Assembly: GCA_021801945.1 (NCBI GenBank)
Contig: JAKABE010000066.1
Location: 1-11,609, forward strand
From: Acidobacteriota bacterium
GTDB lineage: Bacteria; Acidobacteriota; Terriglobia; Terriglobales; Acidobacteriaceae
Direction: 5' to 3'
Length of the DNA stretch: 11,609 nt
Shown here piece by piece: positions 6,194 to 11,609 of this stretch (position 1 is the first letter of the stretch; each line of letters starts with the position of its first letter). Below the pieces are notes generated by a model that saw only the letters and a list, made by a program, of their open reading frames with translations, did not search any database and had not been told where the DNA came from. A program made the translations under genes and the position numbers.

Positions 6194-7615
6194 CTACTCG
6201 GGGATTCGAATCGCTTCCTTTTCAACAGATGAGTCAACCAGGTTGTATTTGCCAATCTTGTACCCCAGGTCACTCCGCGACACCCCGAGAGAGCGCGCCG
6301 CCTCCGCCTGCACGCCGTTGGCGAGATGCAGAGACCGAACGATCAACGTCCTTTCGATCTCGGTGAGTGTTTTGCGGAGATCCAGTTGTTTTGGGAGTTG
6401 GGCAGCAAGCGCCTCCGAGGTGAATTCGTCGGGCACTCGTGCCACGTTGTTGGCAGGCGCAAGAAAGAAATCCTCCGGCTGCAACTCCGAACCTTGGCCA
6501 AGAATCAAGGCCCGCTCGAGCAGATTCTTCAACTCTCGCACATTGCCTGGAAAGGCGTATCGGGTCAGCTTCGCTAGGGCTCCGGCGCTGATGGGACGAG
6601 CCGGCACTTTCATCTCTGCGGCGATTCTGAGGCAAAGCGCCCGGCTGAGCTCACTGATATCTTCGGATCGCTCTCGAAGAGGTGCAAGGTGGACAGGCAC
6701 CACCGCCAGGCGGTAATACAAGTCTTCGCGAAAGAGGCCGTCGCGAACACGTTCCTCGAGCCTGCGGTGCGTGGCCGCCAGCACCCGCACGTCTACGCGG
6801 CGGGTAACGGTAGAGCCGACGCGCTGAATCTCTCCGTCGGCAAGCACGCGGAGCAGTTTGGCCTGGGCCGCCAAAGACATTTCCGCAACCTCGTCCAGGA
6901 AGAGCGTACCTTCGTGCGCAGCCTCAAAAAGGCCGGCTCTGGATCTGTCCGCGCCCGTGAAGGCTCCGCGTTCGTGCCCGAACAGCTCGCTCTCCAGAAG
7001 GGTTTCAGTCACCGCCGCGCAATTGATGGCGATGAAGGGCTTTTTTGCCCGCAGGCTGTTGCGGTGGATTGCTCTCGCCACCAGCTCCTTTCCTGTGCCG
7101 GTTTCGCCGGTAATCAACACCGTGGTGCCAGTGGTCGCGACTCGGGCGATGAAATCGCGCACGCTGCAAATTGCCGGACTTTGGCCCAGAATCTCCTCCG
7201 CTCCCTCCAGCTTCTGCACGGTGGTCTTGAGCACCGCGTTTTCGCGCAGCAATGCGGTGTGCTCGGAAGCGCGCCGAACCGCGGCCCGGACCACGTCAGG
7301 TGCGAAGGGCTTGGTGAGAAAGTCGAAGGCGCCTTGCCGCATGCTTTCGACAGCCAGTTCCAGAGTTCCGACGGCCGTCAGGAAAATCACCGAGGTGGTC
7401 GCGTCATCCTCTTGCGCGGCGCGCAAGACGTCGAGACCACTCCCGCCCGGCATTTTCTGGTCGGTGAGCACAACGTCGAAATCTTCCCTCTTGAGCAGAT
7501 CGATTGCCTCAGCCGCGTTCTCGGCTTCCACAATCACATTCCCATCCCTTCGAAGGTTCATTTCGAGGATGCGTCTCATGCCCGGTTCATCATCGATTAC
7601 CAGAACCCTTGCCAT
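6194..7615 (-). CDS. Sigma-54-dependent response regulator (NtrC/AtoC type)
   Basis: A 473-residue cytoplasmic enhancer-binding transcription activator. The receiver domain (about 1-120) has the acidic pair D8-D9, phospho-acceptor D52 in LTDQKMP, T80 and K102. The AAA+ sigma-54 interaction domain (about 140-385) has Walker A GETGTGKE (170-177), the sigma-54 contact loop GAFTGA (217-222), Walker B LFLDEV (238-243), and FREDLYYRL plus FPGNVREL further on. A Fis-type helix-turn-helix lies at about 433-458 (AEAARSLGVSRSDLGYKIGK). All catalytic landmarks are intact. The start at ATG 7615 is set by a perfect AGGAGG 6 nt upstream (7622-7627); an ATG at 7645 would add ten residues and overlap the kinase gene. 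The gene lies 10 bp after the histidine kinase, whose stop codon overlaps this ribosome site, so the two are translationally linked and form a cognate pair. Target genes are unknown; usp and rbr are candidates. Confidence 0.96.
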   Translation of the reverse strand: MARVLVIDDEPGMRRILEMNLRRDGNVIVEAENAAEAIDLLKREDFDVVLTDQKMPGGSGLDVLRAAQEDDATTSVIFLTAVGTLELAVESMRQGAFDFLTKPFAPDVVRAAVRRASEHTALLRENAVLKTTVQKLEGAEEILGQSPAICSVRDFIARVATTGTTVLITGETGTGKELVARAIHRNSLRAKKPFIAINCAAVTETLLESELFGHERGAFTGADRSRAGLFEAAHEGTLFLDEVAEMSLAAQAKLLRVLADGEIQRVGSTVTRRVDVRVLAATHRRLEERVRDGLFREDLYYRLAVVPVHLAPLRERSEDISELSRALCLRIAAEMKVPARPISAGALAKLTRYAFPGNVRELKNLLERALILGQGSELQPEDFFLAPANNVARVPDEFTSEALAAQLPKQLDLRKTLTEIERTLIVRSLHLANGVQAEAARSLGVSRSDLGYKIGKYNLVDSSVEKEAIRIPE

Positions 7616-7621
7616 CGAGAG

Positions 7622-7628
7622 CCTCCTA
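7622..7628 (-). promoter_or_regulatory. Ribosome site of the regulator overlapping the kinase stop codon
   Basis: On the minus strand the kinase stop TAG (7628-7626) overlaps the AGGAGG (7627-7622) of the response regulator, which is 6 nt from the ATG at 7615. This both fixes the regulator's start and suggests coupled translation of kinase and regulator. Confidence 0.8.
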
Positions 7629-9008
7629 GCTGGACTCTTCCGCAAAGTTCTTTGTGAAGGTCATTGTGAAGACGACTGCCCCGTCTGAGTTCGCGCTTAC
7701 CCAAAGATCGCCGCCATGTGCTACCGCTACTCCTCTTGCAATGGCCAGTCCCAGCCCGGTCCCGTTCGCCTTGGTCGTAAAGAAGGGCTCGAAAACCCTG
7801 GCCAGATGCGAATCCGGTATTGCCCTTCCCGAATCCTCGACCTCAACCACAACTGTGTCCTCATCGTTGCGGGTCCGCAGTTCCACATGCCCCCCCGCGG
7901 GCGTAGCATCCAGCGCATTCAACGACAAATTCAGGAGTGCGCCTTCGAGTTGTGCCGCGTCTGCCTCGGCAAAGATCTCCTCGCTGCACAGATGGCATCG
8001 TACATTGATGGACCGGTCGGCTGCGCGCATCCTTGTCACATCTGCAATATGACGGACAACATCGCTGATGGAAATCGCCGCCCGCTGCGGCATGGAAGGA
8101 CGGGCATAGGCAAGAAAGTCGGTGGTCAGGTTCTCCAGGCGCCGGGCTTCCCGCGAAGCAATGGCAAACAGCTCCTCCCGCTCGCCCGAGTTGGATGCAG
8201 GAAAAGCCGCGGTGGCGAGAGAACTGGAGATCATCGCCACCGGGTTGCGGATCTCATGCGCGATTCCGCTCGCGAACCGGCCCACCGCAGCCAGTTTCTC
8301 TTCCGCCACAAGCTTTTCCCGGGTAGCTTCAAGTTCCATCATTTTCCTGTACAGGTTGGTCTCCAGATCTCTGAGCTGATTGACGAGAAACCACACCAGA
8401 GGCCCGAGGAGCCAGAAAATAACTGCAATCATCCCGACTTCCAAATACTTTGTTGGACGTGTCGGGGGGTGAATGCTGAAATAGTGGTGAATCCAGGTGA
8501 ACATCATCCCGATGGCCGCGACAATCGTTGCAATGGTGGGCAGCAGCCCGAAATGATAGGCACTCTGCAGAATGGGAATTGCCAAAAGAACAAAATAGGG
8601 GGCGTCGTCGCGGTTGGTGAGGACGGCCAGCGCTGCGGTGAGAATGAATAAACCAACGATAGACAGAGCGGTTTCGATGTCCGCGCTCTCAGTGGCAATG
8701 CCTTCCTTCTTGCGCTGAAGCCACAAGGCCTCCCACATTTTTAGCAGGAAAGCAAAAGCCAGAATCAGAATGACGCCCTTGGAGGGTTCGCCCAGAAGGG
8801 GGGCGAAAAGAGCATGTAACAGAAGCAGCACAGCAATGACGAACAAGGTGAGAACGCAGAAAGCCACTTGCTGCTTTCTCAGTGCCTGAGCTTCGATACT
8901 TTCTATCGACGGATTCGTGCCCATCGTCACCGAACGAGAACGGCGGTCGTTTATCCCACGCCCCAGAGCGATGCTCCCGGCAAAAATAGGACCATCACCT
9001 TCTTCCAT
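7626..9008 (-). CDS. Six-helix membrane sensor histidine kinase
   Basis: Inner-membrane kinase that should autophosphorylate and pass phosphate to D52 of the downstream regulator. In 460-residue numbering, about six hydrophobic helices fill residues 47-210 with only short loops, so sensing is likely within or near the membrane; no PAS, HAMP or large periplasmic domain is visible. A linker helix (about 211-238) leads to the HisKA domain with the H-box H251-EIRNP. The ATPase domain has N360/N364 (NLSLNALDA), G1 box D392-SGRAI, F box FEPFFTTK (406-413) and G2 GTGLGLAI (416-423). The G1 box has Ala where DxGxG expects its second Gly. The start is uncertain: ATG 9008 overlaps the DUF2231 gene by 14 bp and has no strong ribosome site; ATG 8924 (MGTNPSIES, residue 29) is a reasonable alternative and removes a poorly kinase-like leader. 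The signal is unknown; the rbr and DUF2231 neighbours hint at redox stress. Confidence 0.93.
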   Translation of the reverse strand: MEEGDGPIFAGSIALGRGINDRRSRSVTMGTNPSIESIEAQALRKQQVAFCVLTLFVIAVLLLLHALFAPLLGEPSKGVILILAFAFLLKMWEALWLQRKKEGIATESADIETALSIVGLFILTAALAVLTNRDDAPYFVLLAIPILQSAYHFGLLPTIATIVAAIGMMFTWIHHYFSIHPPTRPTKYLEVGMIAVIFWLLGPLVWFLVNQLRDLETNLYRKMMELEATREKLVAEEKLAAVGRFASGIAHEIRNPVAMISSSLATAAFPASNSGEREELFAIASREARRLENLTTDFLAYARPSMPQRAAISISDVVRHIADVTRMRAADRSINVRCHLCSEEIFAEADAAQLEGALLNLSLNALDATPAGGHVELRTRNDEDTVVVEVEDSGRAIPDSHLARVFEPFFTTKANGTGLGLAIARGVAVAHGGDLWVSANSDGAVVFTMTFTKNFAEESS

Positions 9009-9555
9009 CCGTCTCTGCCGATTCCGAGGCGGCGGGCGAAGCGCCGGACAGACCGTTCCCCGCGGGAATTATAGCGTGCACGCCGAATTCGTGCACCAGG
9101 CGAGCCCCCGCGTGAGCGGTCTGCACCACGGACAAGATCCCCACGCCATAAAGAACCAGAAACGAAAGCGGCAGCAAGGTCGCCGTCAACCTGGTTTCCT
9201 CGCGACGCAGGACCCAGGGGAGCGCAACGACTCCCACCAGGATTGCCGAAAATGCGGAAAACACGATCTCCGTCTCTTCAGCGAAGCGTTCGTGAGATGC
9301 CAGAACGGCATCTACAGGACCACCGCGCTCAGCCAACTTCGCCGCCGCTTCGCCGGTGGCCCCGGCCAGGAAGAGACTGCCGGTGCCCAGCAAAAGCATG
9401 ATCAGCGCGACCGTCATGTACGGTCTGCCCCTGGAGAGAGGCAAGGCTGCGCTGATCAAAATAAAGAGGGGACTCAGCAGCAAAAGCACGATGGGAAAAT
9501 GAATGATTACCGGGTGAAGGGAATCCCAGGTTGGCATGGGTGGGAATTGCGCCAT
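8995..9555 (-). CDS. DUF2231-type four-helix membrane protein
   Basis: A 186-residue integral membrane protein resembling the DUF2231 family (COG4244-like, function unknown). I start it at ATG 9555 because AAGGAGG (9562-9568) lies 6 nt upstream; the longer open frame from 9597 has no such site. Four hydrophobic segments are seen at about residues 17-40, 46-67, 96-115 and 124-146. Histidines sit at or near membrane ends: H14 and H19 (LHPVIIHFP), H88 (ASHERFAEE), H148, H155 and H160 (TAHAGARLVHEFGVH). The HPxxxHFP opening and the His-rich fourth-helix end are what I recall as the family's signature. Such histidines could hold heme or metal, giving a redox role, but this is inference. The C-terminal 20 residues are polar. 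It lies 44 bp after rubrerythrin and overlaps the start of the kinase gene, so it is probably made with both and may modulate the sensor or exchange electrons with rubrerythrin. Confidence 0.8.
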   Translation of the reverse strand: MAQFPPMPTWDSLHPVIIHFPIVLLLLSPLFILISAALPLSRGRPYMTVALIMLLLGTGSLFLAGATGEAAAKLAERGGPVDAVLASHERFAEETEIVFSAFSAILVGVVALPWVLRREETRLTATLLPLSFLVLYGVGILSVVQTAHAGARLVHEFGVHAIIPAGNGLSGASPAASESAETDGRR

Positions 9556-9599
9556 GACGCCCCTCCTTTTTGGGAACGGACCAGGCCAGCGGCTCACCC

Positions 9600-10232
9600 T
9601 CAGGAAATAACCTCAAAGAACCCCTTGGCCGTAAAACAGGATGGACATTTGTCAAAGTTGGTTTCGCGCACCGTAAACCCGCAAGTCGGACAGACATAAT
9701 AAAAAGCCGTGTGGTCCGTGCCCTTCAGACGGTTCAAGTCGCGGAGTGCGGCCGTAAAGAGCTTCGCATGTTCGATCTCGGCGGTCCTGGCATAGTTGAG
9801 GCTCACGACGGCCCGTCTGTTTCGGTCCGCTCGCGCCTGTTTCAGAAATTCGGGATACATGCTGTCGCGCTCGTACGACTCGCCTTTCATCGCAGCCTCA
9901 AGGTTCTCGCGAGTTGACCGGACCGTAAGCGTTTCAATGTGAGCCTGGGGAACAGCACCCATTTCTTTGATCACTTCCGCATGATTCGCGGCGTGTATCT
10001 CCTCAGCGCGGGCCGCCGCGCGGAAGAGACTGGCCACCGCGCCGTAGCCCTCTTTGTCCGCCCGATGTGAGAAAGCCAGGTAGCGCAGGTGCGCACTGCT
10101 CTCGCCATTGAATGCCGTTTGCATGTTCTCTAAGGTAGTAGCGGCAATCGCGGCGCCCGGTACGGCAAACAGGACGAAAAGCAGGGCTGAGAATCTTCGT
10201 GCTGGGCAGAGGATCCATCGGGTCCAGGACAT
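9600..10232 (-). CDS. rbr: Rubrerythrin with N-terminal export signal
   Basis: Diiron protein that in known family members reduces hydrogen peroxide using electrons delivered through its rubredoxin-like iron site. The 210-residue sequence begins with an apparent signal sequence (residues 1-30: basic region with R12-R13, hydrophobic SALLFVLFAV, cleavage at AIA-ATT), unusual for a normally cytosolic protein. The four-helix diiron domain (about 33-165) has E44 (NGESSAHLRY), E77-x2-H80, E118-x2-E121 (GESYERDSMYPEF) and E152-x2-H155. The C-terminal rubredoxin-like domain has C181-x2-C184 and C196-x2-C199, shorter and simpler than classical rubredoxin. All expected metal ligands are present. The start at 10232 is supported by AAGGAGG (10241-10247), 8 nt upstream. 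It is the first gene of the apparent rbr-DUF2231-kinase-regulator operon and faces away from ndk. Confidence 0.93.
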   Translation of the reverse strand: MSWTRWILCPARRFSALLFVLFAVPGAAIAATTLENMQTAFNGESSAHLRYLAFSHRADKEGYGAVASLFRAAARAEEIHAANHAEVIKEMGAVPQAHIETLTVRSTRENLEAAMKGESYERDSMYPEFLKQARADRNRRAVVSLNYARTAEIEHAKLFTAALRDLNRLKGTDHTAFYYVCPTCGFTVRETNFDKCPSCFTAKGFFEVIS

Positions 10233-10280
10233 GGTCTATACCTCCTTGGACAACCCGGCGGCGGTGCGCTCCTACTTGCA

Positions 10281-10296
10281 AGCACGTAGGGGACCA
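10281..10296 (-). promoter_or_regulatory. Weak sigma-54-like promoter candidate for rbr
   Basis: On the minus strand TGGTCCC-CTAC-GTGCT has GG and GC with exactly 10 bases between them, but only part of the wider consensus (TGGCACG-N4-TTGCW). Transcription would start near 10270, about 38 nt before the rbr ATG. The operon itself encodes a sigma-54 activator, so autoregulation is possible. Confidence 0.25.
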
Positions 10297-10368
10297 ATGC
10301 GGCACTGCTCGCAGGTGCAGCCTAACGCACCGCATGGTGCAGATTCCGATTCTGCCGTGTCGGATACC

Positions 10369-10386
10369 TTGGACCGAATTGTCCAA
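10369..10386. promoter_or_regulatory. Dyad TTGGAC-N6-GTCCAA, possible activator site
   Basis: Perfect 6-bp inverted repeat with spacer CGAATT. It lies about 110 bp upstream of the transcription start predicted for rbr, the usual range for enhancer sites of sigma-54 activators. It could equally be the operator of another dimeric regulator. It does not fit the PerR or OxyR consensus as I know them. Confidence 0.35.
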
Positions 10387-10662
10387 AACCTTTGACAAGC
10401 ATCTGCATATTCATTCCAAGCCCTCCGCTTCAAGTCGACGAAAGACGCAGATAGTGCGGACGGCAGCACGCTGCAGCACGCCAAAGTCGATTCCCGCGAT
10501 ACCCGTCGGCAATTACAATGGACCGTAGGAATCACGGCAGTTCTCCGGTTTCCGTGGAGTACCGCGTCACGTGAAAGCGGGCATATTTCCGCCCAGTAAC
10601 AAAGACCTGTTTCTGGGGAGCACGGATTGCACCTGTTTGAGGAAAGTGCCAAGGGAAATGTG

Positions 10663-10683
10663 CACTCTGCGGTACGCAGAGTG
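10663..10683 (+). promoter_or_regulatory. Strong hairpin in the ndk leader
   Basis: CACTCTGCG (10663-10671) and CGCAGAGTG (10675-10683) are perfect complements separated by GTA. The 9-bp stem ends about 20 nt before the ndk ribosome site (GGAGGAG, 10704-10710). There is no T run, so it is not an ordinary intrinsic terminator. As DNA it is a near-perfect palindrome that a repressor could bind; as RNA it is a stable stem that could affect ndk translation or mRNA life. Confidence 0.5.
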
Positions 10684-10720
10684 AAGGACCGTCAGATCGC
10701 CGTGGAGGAGTCGAAATCGA

Positions 10721-11149
10721 GTGGGGCAACGCACCTTCAGCATTGTTAAGCCGGACGCGGTCCGCAAGGGCTCGACAGGCGCCATTTTGGCGGAGATCGA
10801 CAAGGCGGGCTTCCGAATTGTGGCCATCCGCAAACAGACCATCAGCAAGCCGCAGGCGGAGGGATTCTACGCCGTACACAAGGACAAGCCATTCTTCGAC
10901 GGACTGTGCGATTTTATGTCGTCGGGTCCTCTGGTGCTGATGGTGCTGGAAAAAGAAAACGCCATCGCGGAGCTCCGTAAATTGATGGGTGCCACCAACC
11001 CGGCCAACGCGGAACCAGGGACCATCCGCAAGAAGTTCGCCGCATCCATCCAGGAGAATGCTATCCACGGCTCCGACGGCGAAGACACAGCGGCCTTTGA
11101 GATCAGCTACTGGTTCGCGGGCTATGAGCTGATTGCGCCGAGTGCGTGA
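10721..11149 (+). CDS. ndk: Nucleoside diphosphate kinase
   Basis: Cytoplasmic enzyme that moves the gamma-phosphate of ATP to other nucleoside diphosphates, balancing the NTP and dNTP pools. The 142-residue product has the usual family length. Seen in the sequence: [11 protein letters not shown] with K10; the family segment [15 protein letters not shown] (48-62); GPLVLMVLE (69-77); [18 protein letters not shown] (90-107); and the active-site histidine H116 in NAIHGSD. The GTG start at 10721 gives the standard N-terminus and is preceded by GGAGGAG with 10-nt spacing. It stands divergent from rbr and 154 bp before holA. A hairpin lies in its leader. Confidence 0.97.
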   Translation: MGQRTFSIVKPDAVRKGSTGAILAEIDKAGFRIVAIRKQTISKPQAEGFYAVHKDKPFFDGLCDFMSSGPLVLMVLEKENAIAELRKLMGATNPANAEPGTIRKKFAASIQENAIHGSDGEDTAAFEISYWFAGYELIAPSA

Positions 11150-11230
11150 GAAGAGCCGTCGGGCATGAATCGCCGATGGGGTTGTCTGGAGTCTTCCGTG
11201 ATTTCTTTCCAGATTTCCTCGGTGGCTAGG

Positions 11231-11245
11231 CCGCGCAAAGCGCGG
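11231..11245 (+). repeat. Small GC hairpin between ndk and holA
   Basis: CCGCGC-AAA-GCGCGG is a perfect 6-bp stem with a three-base loop, about 80 bp after the ndk stop. No T tract follows, so it is at best a weak transcription pause or mRNA 3' end for ndk. A second short dyad (GCATG-AAGCA-CATGC) lies at 11258-11272. Confidence 0.3.
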
Positions 11246-11303
11246 TATCCTGAACGCGCATGAAGCACATGCCTACGGAACATCGCGGCGGGGGACTGGA
11301 GTG

Positions 11304-11609
11304 GTGAGCGGCGTGCGTGGTGGCGCAGGCCCGCCTCCTTCTGCGGCGAAGGCGGGGGCCCTGGGATTCGCGGCCGTGAGCCGCTTTGTGGCCGAAGTCG
11401 AGAACGCCGCGGCGGGCAAGGGCCAGCTTCGGGCGGGCTATGTGCTGGCCGGCGACGAGATTTTCCTGCTCGATCGCTGCCGCGGGGCCGTGCTCAAGGC
11501 ATTTGTTCCGGCCGACCTCAAGGACTTCTGTCTATCGGAGTTTGACCTGGCCGAGACCTCGATCTTCGAAGTGCTGGATCGCGCGCAAACCCCCTCGCTG
11601 ATGGCGCCT
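11304..11609 (+). CDS. holA: DNA polymerase III delta subunit, N-terminal part
   Basis: Start of the clamp-loader delta subunit, which opens the beta sliding clamp during replication. The 102 codons to the window edge include GYVLAGDEIFLLDRCRGAVL, the typical N-terminal 'YvL.GdE.fL' strand of the family, and later FDLAETSIFEVLDRAQTPSLMAP, which matches the family's 'a.TpslF' region in layout. The rest lies beyond the right edge. The start is uncertain: GTG 11304 (with GGGGGA 8 nt upstream) gives a 24-residue Gly/Ala/Pro-rich leader; GTG 11376 (VSRFVAEVEN) gives a more usual N-terminus but has no clear ribosome site. It follows ndk on the same strand with a 154-bp gap. Confidence 0.8.
   Translation, partial: MSGVRGGAGPPPSAAKAGALGFAAVSRFVAEVENAAAGKGQLRAGYVLAGDEIFLLDRCRGAVLKAFVPADLKDFCLSEFDLAETSIFEVLDRAQTPSLMAP

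Larger units (their letters stand above)
10233..10720. other. Divergent promoter region between rbr and ndk
   Basis: A 488-bp gap between two divergently transcribed genes, with no convincing gene. Near rbr it holds a weak -24/-12 match (10281-10296) and a perfect dyad TTGGAC-N6-GTCCAA (10369-10386). Near ndk it holds a strong hairpin (10663-10683). A TACAAT at 10514-10519 on the plus strand could be a -10 element for ndk, but I find no good -35 partner. On the minus strand a 30-codon frame (10322-10414) has a GGAGGG ribosome site, and another frame ends in a cysteine-rich stretch; both are discussed in the findings. Confidence 0.55.

Noticed and set aside
6689..8651. Long plus-strand open frames opposite the kinase and regulator genes
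   Set aside because: They are antisense to two complete, motif-rich genes, have no recognisable domain or ribosome site, and are the expected by-product of GC-rich coding DNA.
9555..9597. Upstream start for the DUF2231 gene
   Set aside because: The 14 extra residues are not membrane-protein-like and the AAGGAGG lies exactly before ATG 9555.
9600..10232. Ferritin or bacterioferritin instead of rubrerythrin
   Set aside because: The C-terminal CPTC...CPSC pair and the ligand spacing of the helices are rubrerythrin features.

Overview
The window reads as a chromosomal segment of an Acidobacteriota bacterium, probably from the Terriglobia-like lineages. The main reason is the secreted VWFA-like protein at 3711-4745, whose N-terminal strand pattern matches the 'VWFA-related Acidobacterial domain' family (TIGR03436). 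The moderately high GC content, the many GTG starts, the style of the zinc-ribbon protein and the Ndk sequence agree with this. No tRNA, rRNA, IS element, integrase, phage gene or CRISPR array was seen.

Layout. From position 1 to 10232 every recognisable gene is on the minus strand; two genes then run on the plus strand from 10721 to the right edge. In minus-strand transcription order (right to left) the genes are: an exported rubrerythrin (9600-10232), a four-helix DUF2231-type membrane protein (8995-9555), a six-helix membrane histidine kinase (7626-9008), a sigma-54-dependent response regulator (6194-7615) followed by an intrinsic terminator (6105-6146), a tandem universal stress protein (4960-5925), the secreted VWFA-like protein (3711-4745), a secreted M48 zinc metalloprotease (2156-3655), a 446-bp non-coding gap, a small zinc-ribbon protein (1368-1709), and a P1B-type metal ATPase cut by the left edge (1-1350). 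On the plus strand are ndk (10721-11149) and the start of holA, DNA polymerase III delta (11304 to the right edge).

How the genes may work together. Rubrerythrin, DUF2231 protein, kinase and regulator are tightly packed (44 bp gap, 14 bp overlap, 10 bp gap) and look like one operon that ends at the terminator. The regulator keeps GAFTGA, so it should activate sigma-54 promoters. A good -24/-12 match lies just upstream of the adjacent usp gene and a weaker one upstream of rubrerythrin. Each has an upstream element (a perfect TTGGAC-N6-GTCCAA dyad at rbr, a looser relative at usp) about 90-110 bp before the predicted start site. My inference is an envelope redox or peroxide stress circuit: a membrane kinase drives a regulator that controls an exported diiron protein, a redox-like membrane protein and a stress protein. 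This is a hypothesis from sequence alone.

The left part (zinc ribbon plus TPC-motif ATPase) looks like a separate metal-handling operon. The right part (ndk, holA) is housekeeping.
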